Shown here: in pieces, positions 47,232 to 58,999 of the stretch | Layout: each line of letters begins with the position of its first letter | How positions within the stretch are numbered: the stretch's first letter is position 1 | Source of the DNA: Thalassia testudinum | Lineage: Eukaryota; Streptophyta; Magnoliopsida; Alismatales; Hydrocharitaceae | NCBI GenBank assembly: GCA_037157565.1 | Contig: JAZHRO010000012.1 | Location: 10,194,501 to 10,258,500, forward strand | Length of the DNA stretch: 64,000 nt | Direction: 5' to 3' | Position numbers and translations under genes: made by a program | The notes under the pieces: generated by a model | What the model was told of the DNA's origin: nothing | What the model saw: only the letters and a program-made list of their open reading frames with translations | The model's database searches: none

Positions 47232-49961
47232 CCTGGCATCAGAGCACAATTTTTCTTTCTTGACCTTCGGCCAATCAGACGGGATCTGATGAGATGCCAA
47301 GTAGTTTACTATATTAGCAAACCATGGAAGTCTAGTACCAATAGTCAGCAGGTGCTCATCAGGGAAATGCTCCGTGATGGGTCGAGAAGGGTTGATGATC
47401 TCAGAAGGAAGGTGAGACAAATGGTCGGCTACCACATTTTGTCTTCCCGCCTTGTCGCGAATCTCGAGGTCTAATTCTTGCAATAGCATGATCCATCGGA
47501 TTAGTCGGGGCTTCGCGTCCTTCTTGGCAAGGAGATGCCTCACAGCTGTGTGATCCGAGTATATGATGACGTGGGAACCCAGTAGATAAGATCAAAATTT
47601 TTCAAGGGCAAATACTACGGCTAGCAGCTCTTTCTTCGTAACTGTGTAGTTACGCTGAGCCTCGTCAAGTGTCTTGCTAGCGTAGTAGATGACCACGAGT
47701 TTCCTGTCAACTTTCTGCCCCAGAACTGCTCCTACAGCGAAATCAGATGCATCGCACATGATCTCAAAGGGTTGAGACCAATCAGGGGATTGTAGGATCG
47801 GGGCATGGGTGACTCGGTCACGGAGGTTTTCAAAGGCTTGAGTGCATTCCTTGGAGATCTCAAAGGGGACATCCTTAGAGAGAAGAGTAGTCAGGGGGCA
47901 CGCGATTTTCGAAAAATCAGGAATGAAACGACTGTAAAAATCGACGTGCCCCAGAAAAGAACGGATGTCCTTGATCAAGCTAGGCATAGGAAGCCGAGAA
48001 ATTAAATCAACCTTGGCTCGATCCACTTGGATGCCTTTCTTAGAAATCAGATGTCCTAGGACGATCCCCTTAGGCACCATAAAATGGCTCTTTTCCCAGG
48101 AAAGAACCAAATTAATATCGATGCAATGCCTGAGTATATGAACCAAGTGCTGGAGGCAATCATCAAATGATGCCCTGAAGACTGAGAAGTCATCTATGAA
48201 GACTTCCAGATAATCACCTACCATATCAGAGAATATGGCAATCATGCACCGCTGAAAAGTCGCGGGTGCATTGCAGAGACCGAAAGGCATCCTTTGGAAT
48301 GCATATGTTCTGAAGGGGCAGGTGAACGTGGTCTTCTCTTGGTCCTCAGGATGAATAGCAACTTGGTTATAACCGGAGTACCCGTCAAGAAAGTAGAAGA
48401 ATCGATTTCCCGCTAATTTCTCGAGAATCTGAACAATGAAAGGTAGTGGGAAATGATCCTTCTTCGTGGAGGAATTGAGTCGTCGGTAATCTATACAGAC
48501 TCTCCAAGAGTTGGCTAATCGGGTAAGTATGACTTCTCCGGTTTCAGTTGTAATGGTGGTGAGCCTTGCCTTTTTAAGCACGACCTGAATTGGGCTCACC
48601 CAACGACTGTCGGAGATCGGGTAGATGATCCCTGCATCTAACCACTTGATGTCTAACCACAGATTGGGGTTTAAACGTCTCTGCATTTCACGGGAAGGTC
48701 GTGCACCCTCTTCTGAATAAATATGGTGTGTACAATAAGAGGGACTTATTCCAGTCAAGTCATCGAGAGTCCATCTAATGGCTCTGCGATGTTGCTGGAG
48801 GATAGTAATCAGACGGGATTCCTGATCAGGAGTGAGCTTGGAATTTATAATCACAGGAAAAGTCTGATTAGAATCCAAGAAGATGTATTTCAAATGATCG
48901 GGAAGGGGTTTTAGTTCAAGGATGGGGTTATTAGCAGCAGCGGGTGGTTCAGGGTACATGTGAGGTTCAAGGATAGGAGTTATGGGTTTGTCTAAATCAG
49001 GGTCTGACTCCTCTAATTGCGGTTCAAGATCTTTCTGTGGTTGATGAGGTTTGATCAGGTTGTTCTCAAAATTCGTTTCATCAACCAAGGCCCTAATATC
49101 ATAGATTTGTTCAATGACACCACAATTGATTCCCTGTTGGGCCTTAAAGATATTAATTTTGAGGGTTTGATTTCCAAATTTCAGCTCTATTTGGCCCTCC
49201 TCACAACTGATGTTGGCTCTAGCAGTAGCTAGGAAAGGTCTCCTTAGAATGATTGGTGTATCCCTAGGGTTTTCAGGTGCATCAATGTCTAAGACTATAA
49301 GGTCTACAGGAAAATAGAAATCCCGCACTCTTACAATAACAGCCTCAAGAATTCCTTTAGGTGACTTTATAGATTGATCTGCTAACTGTAGTGTCACCTC
49401 AGTTGGTTTTAGATCAGATTCTTCTAGGTGTTTTAGTAAGGATATGGGTATCAGATTTATGGAAGCACCCAAGTCTAGCAGTGCTCTGTCGAATTGGGTT
49501 TCACCTATTTTGCAGGAAATCAGGGGAGTACCTGGATCTTTTGCCTTGGGTGGGAGTCTGCTTAGGATTACAGAGCTGGTTTGCTTTGACAGTACAATTA
49601 GACTCCTACTCTCGGTTCGCGGCTTACGCTGAGGTGTACACACATTCTTCAAGAATCGTGCATAAGCCGGTACATGGCGAATTGCATCCATCAAGGGGAT
49701 GTTTATTTGGACCTGGTCAAAGAGCTTGACTAGGTCATCCTCTGGTGCCACAGGCTTGGTTGTCTTCTTTCCCTTGGTCAAGGCCTCAGGAAATGGAACC
49801 TTGGTTGGTTCTTCTAGGATAGGTCCAGGTCTTTGATCTGGGATAGGGATAGGAACGTCCTGGATTACTGTCCTAGGGTTCGGATCACTACCAGGCTTGG
49901 AGTGGTCTTGATAGGGTGGATCTTGGGTCTCCTTACCGCTACGGGTGGTTACAAAATTCAA
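47232..49961 (-). pseudogene. Element B protease, RT and RNase H
   Basis: A frame of 789 residues (49961-47592) is open. It holds the protease with Leu-Leu-Asp-Leu-Gly-Ala-Ser-Ile-Asn-Leu-Ile-Pro, where the usual D-T/S-G is D-L-G as in Athila. The RT follows, with Trp-Arg-Val-Cys-Ile-Asp-Tyr-Arg-Arg-Leu-Asn, Met-Pro-Phe-Gly-Leu-Cys-Asn-Ala-Pro and Phe-Ile-Asp-Asp-Phe-Ser-Val-Phe (catalytic Asp pair). RNase H begins with Cys-Asp-Ala-Ser-Asp. A TGA at about 47589-47591 interrupts RNase H; element A has Arg at that position. The same frame then runs to the LTR C insertion. The 789-residue frame looks undamaged, but the whole polyprotein is not. Confidence 0.88.
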
Positions 49962-50000
49962 TGCTGCCTGGTTTTGGTTAGGGTTTGATAGGATGGGTTG

Positions 50001-51710
50001 CTACTGATAACTTGCATAAGAAGTGGAAGCCTCCATCCCGTCAGTTGAAGGAACAGAGGGGGCCTGATAAATCATGTGTGCTTGGCCCGGGTTTGGGTTC
50101 ATAACGCGCCGCTGGGTCAGCACGTTATTCGGGTTAGGAAGAGGTTGAGAAGGAAGTGTGCCTGGTTGGCGAGAATTTACCAACTGGGCCAGTTGATTTT
50201 GAACCTCTGTAAGTTCGTCCTTTTGTTGTTTTTGAATAGCCGCATTCGTTCTCTGAATGTCAGCCAGAGTCTGAAGGATGAGGGACATTTGGTCTTAGTT
50301 TGGCCCTGATGGATAGGTAGGGTTGGGCCGAGGCTGAGGCTGCTGGTAAGGACGAGGTGGTTGTGGACGGGGCTGAAAGGGTGATCTTTGAGTTTGGGAA
50401 TTTCCCGTCCACTAGAAGTTGGGATGGTTTCACCATCCAGGATTGTAGGTGTTGGAAAATGGATCATTTTGAATGGCGTTGAGGTCCTCGCAGGTCTGAG
50501 GAACCTCCAAAGAGTCAGAGAATTGGGGAATGAAATTCCCTTGGCTAGTATAGAAAGGATCGGAGGATCCTCCGATCTGAGAATCAGATGGGGGTGGATA
50601 CGGATCCATCCCAGGAGAAGGTCGGTGGAGAATGTTTTGCACAGTCTCCCGTGTGGAAGGAGGCTGTGCAAAGGAACTATGCGCAGAGGTGGCTCGCTGC
50701 AAGTGCTGAGTCAGCTCATCCACCTTCTTCTCAATGATAGAGACTTTGTCCAATCGACTGGCCATTAATTCCAGGTTGACTGATGCGGACAGGCCCTGTG
50801 TCTCATGTGCTCCCCTAAGGTTCGTCAATGCGTGGGTATTCGTCTTGTCGAATAATCCCATGGAGTCATTATTGATGGAGTTCTCGCACATATTTTTGAG
50901 AATCTCCCACACGGTGTCCTCATGTTGACCCATGATATTCCCTTTGCAAGTTGCATTGACGAAAAGCCTAATATCTTCCCGGAGTCCCTGGTAAAAAGAC
51001 TGGACTTGTTCCCATTTAGGAACTCCGTGATGGGGGAACTTTCACATGAAATCTTGAAAGTGATCCCATGCCTCATGAAGAGGTTCTCCCGTTTGTTGCG
51101 TGAAGTGGGTAATCTGATGGCGCAAGGCATTGGTCCGACCAACGGGAAAGAACTTCTTCAAAAACTCAGACTGAAGTTCCTCCTAATTTTTGATCGGCCG
51201 GGTCTGTGTTTGGTACCAATGAGTGGCCTTGTCCACAAGGGAGAAGAACATCTTCATAAGGAGAATATCCCGATTTTGCGCATCTGACCCAAAAGTCTGG
51301 GCCAGATGCTTTAGCTGTTTGATGTGCTGGAAGGGGTCTTCAGAACTAAGCCCATGAAATTTAGGTATGGCATGAATCATATTGGGCTTTAATTCAGAAT
51401 CAGGTCTTCCAGTCGGGATTCTGACTCGAGGCTCAATAGCCACCGCAGTAGGATTATAATGGTCCTGCATCATAGGATGCTGCGGTGGGTGCACAAAGTT
51501 CTGGAAGAGGTCATTGAGTCGCTGGAGCTAGTGCTCTAGATTTTTCTCTTCCTCAACTGGCTGAGCCATTGTGGAAGAAGAAGGTGAGTTGGGTTCGGAG
51601 TCGGAGGAGAGGTCTATGTGAAGTGTTGTTTGCTCAAACAAGGGCACTGAGGCTCGACCTCGAGGAGAGTGAATTTCTAAAGGAGGTTTCAAGGACCTCC
51701 TACCAAACAT
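50001..51710 (-). pseudogene. Element B gag
   Basis: It is in the same frame as pol, with starts possible at 51710 or at an internal Met near 51570 (Met-Ala-Gln-Pro-Val-Glu). Landmarks are Pro-Lys-Phe-His-Gly-Leu-x-x-Glu-Asp-Pro, Met-Lys-Met-Phe-Phe-Ser-Leu-x-Asp-Lys-Ala, Glu-Phe-Leu-Lys-Lys-Phe-Phe-Pro, and a Pro/Gln-rich tail. It is interrupted by about seven stops (near 51529, 51184, 51042, 50431, 50409, 50297 and 50002). Each is one C-to-T or G-to-A step from Gln, Arg or Trp codons. No CCHC knuckle is seen. Confidence 0.82.
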
Positions 51711-52634
51711 ACACTGATGGAGAAGATGAGTTTAGCAGGTGTTGGACCCAATCAAGACACCCAAAATGTTTGGTGGCTATAGAGGTGAGGGGCAGATGGA
51801 TCCCTTGATCAAAAGATCGTCCACCTGAGAATTATCTGGGCAGCCAGAGAGGGTGACTCCCGCGAAGACCCCTACACGGTAGAGCATCCCCACGGGTTAC
51901 AGGGTTTCCCCCACCCGACCTCTCTTGTTACTGAGATTCTAGGTAGACCAGAATGGGGATCTTGACCTCTTAAGTCTACCACTTTTAATTAAGATCAAAG
52001 TGCTTAGGTTTTTACTTGAACTTTAGCATTTTGAGTGCAAAGAGTGACCTAAGTTGAAGGTTGGTTGACCCAAGGGGTCATCTTCACCTGTTAGTTCCTT
52101 TGAGAGCTTATTAGGTCTTGTCTTTTAGGGTTCAAGTGTCTTTAAAGAGCTAAATTGCTTAGGGTTTCTTTGAATAAGTATTTTCAATCAATGGCTTAGG
52201 CACACTTCTTTTGGGATTTCTCAATTCTTGCTTAAGAAGTGTGTCTCTAAAACCCTAATGTTAAATCTTATGTTGGCTCTACTTGGTCCAGTTAGCTCCT
52301 TGTTGGGTAATTTAGGGCTCAGGCAAGAAGGTGTTAGCCTTTAAATACCCTTAATAGTGTGTGCAGAAATAGTGGATTGAAATTGAAAAACATGCAGCTT
52401 TGATGGTTTACTAGGTATGGAAGACAGGTTATACCAATATTGCTTATTCTTTCTTTTTTTCTTCCTCTTTAGAATTGAGGGGTTAAAGTGAGAGGATAGA
52501 AAATTACCTGTCTTTGGAGTGGTTGTTGTGCGGCTGCTTGTTGTCCTCTTGATTTCCTGTACCTGCACACAAAAGAGAAGAGATTAGTGAAAACTCAAGA
52601 ATAGAGATTTTATGGCTTCTAGAATAGCCGTTGC
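51711..52634 (-). other. 5' leader of element B
   Basis: About 0.9 kb between the PBS and gag, without a long open frame on the minus strand. Confidence 0.5.
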
Positions 52635-52652
52635 TCCCCGGCAATGGCACCA
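52635..52652 (-). other. Primer-binding site of element B
   Basis: The minus strand reads TGGTGCCATTGCCGGGGA, near the complement of the plant tRNA-Asp 3' end, three bases from the LTR end. The two differences are transitions. Confidence 0.8.
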
Positions 52653-52655
52653 AAA

Positions 52656-54514
52656 TAGTAACCGATGGGAGCGTGTTTTGTTTCGTCGTTATGGTTATTT
52701 ACCGCTTACAATCATTGTAGTATATGACAAAACAGCTACCAGATTACTACAAATTTTTACTCGGAATAACAAGTTTTCCCGAGGTCGAACTCAGGGAGCA
52801 ACTAGAATTCTAGAAGCATAAATATTCATAATTTTGTTACAAAAATAATAAGAGAGAGAGAGAGGGAGCAAAAGTTCTCTTGGCTTCTTCTTCTTCTCTC
52901 TTCCTCTTCTTTATCTTTTCTTCTTCTTTTCTTCCTGCCTTCTTCTTTCTTCTTCTTCTTCTTCTCTGCTTCCTTCTTCTGTTCTTCTTTTTCTTTCTTT
53001 CCTTGCTTGCGACTGTGTCTTCTTTCTCTTTTCTTCTTCTTCTTCTCTGCTTCTTCTTCTTTTCTTTTCCTCTTCTTTCTGCTCTAGCCGCTGACTTTCC
53101 TTCCTCTTTTCTTCTTCTTTTGGCTGTTGCCCTTTCGACGTTTGATGCAGTGTTCAGACGGCTTATCTGTGCATTTGCTACAGTGCTTTCCTTCCTTCTT
53201 CTGCAGCTGCTTAGTGCGGCTAAGGCTTCGACTGCTCCTCCCCTCTTCTTCCTTAGCTTGCTTCTTCTTCTTTCTTTCTTTCCTATTTACTCGACGAAGG
53301 GGGAGAGAGCAGCGCCCAGCTCGTGCCTGCTGGAGCTGAGGATGAAGATGCCCAGGAGGAGGGTATCGGTGATGAGGAGGCGGTCGGAGGGCGCCAGCTG
53401 GTACGGCCTGGTGCGGACAACAGGGCAGAGTAAACTCTGCTGCAGGTAGGGCAGCGGAGCGACGAGGAGGAGGAGGAGATCGCCGGAAGCTTCGGGCACT
53501 CTGACCGGAGGAGGAAGAGATGAAGTGCGAGGTATTTCTCCACTAGAGGAAGCTTGAAGGAGTCGGCAGACCTTGCCGCTCTTTATAAAGGCCCTGGCGC
53601 GGAGAGGGGACCGCGGTGGCGACGTGCCAGCCTCGCCAGAGAGTGGCTGGAGAGGATACCCATGCCTTTCGTGCATTCACACGAGTGGCATGGTTGATGG
53701 AAGAGGGCAGGGGAGGGTCCCTGCGACAGAGGACTTCGTAGGGAACCCCCCGTCTGTTCTAGAGGACGGCCGCCCTGCCCTACGCGGTGCCATCCTTCGC
53801 GCAAGGTCGCCGGAGGCATGATGATGCACAGAAGTGGCAGGGAGGACCGTTCTGAAAAGAATGACGAGAAGTTGGGGGCCTAAACGCAAGGGTTTCAAAA
53901 GATAAGGGTCAAAAAGTAAATTAAGAGGACCAATTTGTAAAGTTGGTCAAGATGGTCTTTTCTTAGGCCCAAGTTTTTATACTATACTAATTTGAACCTA
54001 AGGATTTTAATGGTAATTTTAATTTTAGGTTGGACCATGTTTGACTGGTCAATTTGCGCAAAAACCCAAATTAAGTCATTAATTGGGCATGGTTCTCATT
54101 TTAGGTCAAAATAGGTTTCAAAGGCCAAATTGAAGGTTCTAAACCCTAGGGGATATTTTTATATGATTTTTAGAGGGTTTAGATGATTTTTATCCTGCCT
54201 CGAACCTCGTGAATTAAAGTGGGTTTGTTTTAGGGTTACATAATGTCATTTAATTCCTAGAAGTTGCTATAACCCTTTTCAGATCAGATCATCCCACTTC
54301 CCTCATTGTTAAGCTTGTTTGACCTGTGTTTGGACCCTTAATTACCCTATTTGCATACTGCATTGATGAAATTACAGTTTTACTCCTGATGATTTGTTTT
54401 ATCCTTTAACTCAGAATTCTCTGAGTTAAGCCTCTCTTTGGGTTTTGTAGGAGCTTTTTCACACATATTTGGATTAGATTATGCTAGTTGGGGTTCATGA
54501 TGAGGTTCTCATCA
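52656..54514 (-). repeat. 5' LTR of element B
   Basis: It matches the 3' LTR (38091-39934) from TAGTAACCGATG to GGTTCTCATCA with scattered, mostly transition, differences. A TTTATAAAG promoter box lies at about 53581-53590 (minus). The 189-residue plus frame at 52880-53449 is the antisense translation of the pyrimidine tract. Confidence 0.9.
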
Positions 54515-57500
54515 GGTACTCTTCCAGCCCAACCTGTTCTCAACCCGCGAAATTTCGTACCCTGTGGTCCTCAACCACAGGTACGACCTTCTCAAGGGTT
54601 GGTTCATCAGATTCTGTGGGCTTCGAGCATTCCTTCAGGATTTCAGGCTAATCCCGCAGCTACTACACCTCACCCTTATGTCCCTATTGTGAACCCTCCT
54701 CTGCCTTATGATCCCACTGGACTTAAGACGTCCAATGTGATTACTATGAGGAGCGGTAAGTAAACCGTCGATCCGCCTCGACCTGATCCTAGCCCATCTT
54801 TTTCATCGCTCTCTCATTCGAGATGCACACCACATTTGCGAGAGGACAATACACCCAAAGTAGTGCTAGAATCGGTCCCATTCCCTGAGACTCTACTGAG
54901 GGAGCCAAAAGGCAAGAAGAAGGATATACAGGCCTTTGATAACCTATGTAATTTATTCAGGAATGTTGAAATCAAGGTACCCCTGTTAGAGGCTATCGAC
55001 AACATACCTACTGTCGCCCGATTTTTCAAAGACTACACTACACCTAGGCAACAGTCAAAGAAAACAAAGAATCCGGTGGTTCTTTCGCCTCATGAGAGTT
55101 GTGCCATACTGTCAAATCTACTACCGAAGTAGAAAGATCCGGGCACACCACTTATTTCTTGTAGCATCCAAGGCTGCAATTTTAACCGTGCTCTGCTTGA
55201 TCTAGGATCTTCCATCAATCTTATACCAACCATCATGCTCGAGAAATTTGCCTTAGGAAATCTGAAATCCACCCCTGCCACATTACAGTTGGCAGATCGT
55301 TCTGTCAAAATACCGAAGGGTGTGGTGGAAGACGTGGTGGTTAGGGTCAACAGTCTCTGTTTTTTTGTTGACTTTCTTATTTTAGATATGGAAGTTCCTA
55401 GCTCACTTTCTGATTGTCCGATCATCCTTGGTCGACCTTTCTTAGCCACAGCCTGCGCCCATATCGACTGCAAGTCAGGCTATATTGAGATTGCCATTGG
55501 ATCTGAGAAGCTCAAGCTTAACATCTTCAAGGCAGCCAAGAAATTTGATTGCGATTGCATTGAGGATGACACGTCTGATGAGGACATGGCCGTCAGCGCA
55601 TGTATAGGACTAATAGGGACCTATTCTGACTGTTGTGGATTGCTTTTAAACACGGATGACTGCTTAACCGACACATATTGTGACATCCCCCCATCCCTCC
55701 CTTTTCCCATACCTTCTCCTGATCAGACTTTTGACGAGGTTTTCTCCGCTTCCCATACCTCGTGGTCTGAGTCATATTCGGGCTACTCACTGCCGGTCCA
55801 CACTCTTGAAGACAGGATTGCCCTTTCTTTCCCGCCAAATTAGGCGGAATTGCAACTCCACACTGGGACCTTGAGCCCAAATACTGCTCACTGGGGCTAT
55901 CCCTTTTTGGATCCATCAATCCAAGATGCCCCTCTTCTTGGCCAATCTGAGGGCCAATTTCTTCCTCCTGCCTTGTTTTCTTCTGATCCGCTTGGGACAC
56001 TCTCGTCCCAAGAGATGCCAGATCTTTCACCATCCACTCCCTAGCTGAAAGAGTTGCCTGATACGCTTAAGTATGTTTTCTTAGGACCCAATGAAACGCT
56101 CCCCGTAATCATTAGTTCAAAATTGACCAGGGAGTAAGAGTGCAAACTAACAAAGGTCTTTATGGAACACAAGGCAACCATTGGATGGTCCTTATCAGAC
56201 TTAACTGGCATTAGCCTCTCCTACTATACTCACCGTATATATACGGAGGAGGCTCAACCTTCCCGCGAGATGCAGTGACGTCTCAACCCTAACATGCGGG
56301 AGGTCGTTAAAAAGAAAATTATTAAGTGACTAGATGCAAGTATAATCTACCCGATCAGCGATAGCCCCTGGGTGAGTCCGATTCACGTCGTGCCAAAACA
56401 GGAGGAACTCACCATCCGTGTCAATGACAGGGGCGAATCCATCCCTACACACACTCCTACATCTTGGAGAGTGTGTGTAGATTATAGGAAACTCAATGCG
56501 GAAACTAAGAAAGATCACTTTCCGCTACCTTTTATTGACCAAATCCTGGAGTGGTTAGCGGGAAATAGATTTATCTGTTTCCTGGATGGATTCTCTGGAT
56601 ATAACCAGGTGGCAATTGACCCCTAGGACCAAGAGAAATCACCTTTACCTACCCCTTCGGCACCTTTGCATTTAGAAGGATGCCGTTCGGACTTTGTAAC
56701 GCGCTAGCAACTTTCCAAAGATGTATGCTGGCGATATTCCGTGACATGGTGGGTGACTTTCTTGAGGTTTTCATGGATGACTTTTCGGTCTTTGGACCCT
56801 CTTTTGATGACTATCTTGCCAACCTGACCGGTATCCTTCGGAGATGTATTGATGTGAACCTCGTGCTTTCCTGGGAAAAAAGTCATTTTATGGTACATGA
56901 GGGAATTGTTCTCGAGCATATCATCTCCGATAGGGGAACGAGGTTGACAGAGCTAAGCTTGATGTAATTGCTGATTTACCTGTGCCTGGCTCTGTCAAAC
57001 AAATTCTCTCCTTCTTAGGACATGTCGGTTTCTGTAGGAGATTCATCAAAGACTTCTCCAGGATTTCTAGACCTTTAACTCATCTCCTATCGACCGACGT
57101 ACCCTTTGATATGGGCCCTGACTGCATACGAGCATTCACGCAGCTGCGTGATGCTGTCACCAAGGCCCTTGCTCTCCAGCCACCTGATTGGTCCCTCGAC
57201 TTTGAACTCATTTGTGACGCTTCCAACCTTGTAGTCGAAGCCATCCTGGGACAAAGATGCGATAGACACCCTTCGTGGTGTACTACGCCAGTAAGATGTT
57301 GGACGAGGCTCAGTGTAATTATACAACCACTGAGAAAGAACTACTGGTGGTCGTCTTTGGGTTGGAGAAATTCCGCTCTTACCTTCTAGGCTCGCATGTT
57401 ATTGTATTCACTGACCACGCGGCCATTCGCCATCTCATGCACAAGAAGGATGCCAAGCCTAGACTGATTCGTTGGATCCTTCTGCTCTAAGAATTTGACA

Positions 57501-58933
57501 TTGAGATCCGCGATAAGGCCGGAGCCCAGAATGTTGTGGCTGATCATCTCTCAAGACTGGACCCTGACCACATTGGATTTACCTTGCCGATTAATGAGGT
57601 TTTTCCCAATGAGCACCTATTGGCAATTAATGTGGCAAGTGGACCTTGGTATGTCGACATTGCCAATTACCTTGCTTCTGGTTCCCTTCCATGTGGCTGG
57701 CCTAAAAATCAGCGGGAGCGTCTCATTGCAGAAGCAAATTATTATTTCTGGGATAATCCACTACTTTTCCGAATAGGTGCTGACCAGATCATCCGTCACT
57801 ATATTCCTGACAGCGAATTCCCCAGTGTGCTATCCTTCTGCCATGATCAGGCCTGCGGAGGCCATTTCTCTGGGAGGAAAACTGCAGCCAAGGTGTTGTA
57901 GTGCGGTTTCTTTTGGCCCTCCCTTCACTAGGATGCACACAATTATGCCAAACATTGCACTAGGTGCCAGTCGTTAGGGTCAATGTCACGTTGTGACATG
58001 ATGCCCTTGCAACCCATCCTAGCTGCTGAAATCTTCGACATTTGGGGAATCGATTTCATGGGTCCCTTTCCTCCTTCCAACAGCTTCGAATACATCCCCG
58101 TGGCTGTTGATTATGATTCAAAATGGATCGAGGCTATTCCCACGTGCCATGCTGACCATGTCATATCCACTTGTTTTGTCAAAGATCACATTTTTGCATG
58201 CTTTGGGATCCTTCGAGCCATTATCTCGGATGGAGGAAGCCATTTTATCCATGCTTCTTTTCAGGCACTTCTGAGGAAATATGGAGTCCACCATTGTATC
58301 ACATCTCCATATCATCCTTAGACGAACGGCCAGGCTGAAGTGTTGAACCGGCAAATCAAGCAAATTCTCCAGAAAACGGTTCGGCCTGACCGTAAGGATT
58401 GGTCCAACAAGCTGATTGACGCACTTTGGGTGTATCGAACCGCCTTCAAGGCTCCCCTAGGTATGTTTCCTTATAGAATCATTTATGGGAAGCCTTGTCA
58501 TTTGCCCATGGAGCTGGAGCACCACGCTTATTGGGTGGTTCGCTAATGTAACCTCGACTCAGACCTGTGTGGTCGAGAAAGGAAACTCCAACTCCAAGAG
58601 CTGGAAGAGCTCCGTCGTGAAGCCTATGATTCTGCCTTAACTTTCAAGCAACGAACTAAGGCTTTTCACGACAGCCGAATTCGGCAGAAGGAATTTGAGC
58701 CTTCTCAGCAAGTTTGGCTTTACAATGCCCAGCTCAAATTCTTTCTTGGGAAATTGAAGTCCAAATGGACTGGTCCCTTCTTGGTCTCGAGGCCATTTCC
58801 CAACGGGGCCGTTGAAATTGAAGATCTCAAATCTGGGCATAAATTTATGGTCAATGGGCAGTGTTTAAAACCTTATCTTACTCATGAGCCTGCCCCTGTT
58901 GGAGAAGCTGTTGCCCTACTGGAGGGTAACTAA
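54515..58933 (+). pseudogene. Element A protease, RT, RNase H and integrase remnant
   Basis: The sequence resumes after element B. Protease (55140-55560) reads Leu-Leu-Asp-Leu-Gly-Ser-Ser-Ile-Asn-Leu-Ile-Pro. RT (56340-57000) has Trp-Arg-Val-Cys-Val-Asp-Tyr-Arg-Lys-Leu-Asn and Phe-Met-Asp-Asp-Phe-Ser-Val-Phe. RNase H (57180-57490) has Cys-Asp-Ala-Ser and Phe-Thr-Asp-His. The integrase zinc segment (about 57830-57970) and core (58020-58350) follow, with Ile-Trp-Gly-Ile-Asp-Phe and Ile-Ile-Ser-Asp-Gly-Gly. The Glu-containing block is near 58335 and the C-terminal tail ends in TAA at 58931-58933. Many stops (for example 55130, 55841, 56278, 56624, 57488, 57899, 58319, 58544) and several shifts make it non-coding today. 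Confidence 0.88.
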
Positions 58934-58956
58934 TTTCGTGCCTCATTCTGAGTCTA

Positions 58957-58999
58957 GCTGGGGACGTTAAATTCAGCGCTCGTTGGGAGGCACCCCAGC
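58957..58999 (+). other. Conserved post-pol block in element A
   Basis: Starting 24 bases after the pol stop: GACGTTAAATTCAGCGCTC then GTTGGGAGGCACC. It is bracketed by GCTGGGG and CCCCAGC, which could pair as a 7-bp stem. The central words recur after pol in element B and in the pol remnant at 23161. Confidence 0.7.

Larger units (their letters stand above)
38091..54514 (-). mobile_element. Athila-like Ty3/gypsy element B, full length, split by C
   Basis: Minus-strand element with 5' LTR 52656-54514, PBS 52635-52652, gag-pol 51710-41555, PPT 39935-39946 and 3' LTR 38091-39934. It sits in element A gag. Flanks are GGCAC (38086-38090) and GGTAC (54515-54519), one transition apart. Solo LTR C (42706-47231) is inserted between RNase H and the integrase. 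Removing C and one CCTGG leaves the reading frame uninterrupted, so gag and pol were one frame. Only about nine stops break it, and no frameshift was found. Its LTRs differ by scattered changes only, so it is younger than A. Confidence 0.9.

Noticed and set aside
47805..49729. Plus-strand frames (63-112 residues) across 47805-49729
   Set aside because: They are reverse shadows of the 789-residue pol frame of element B.
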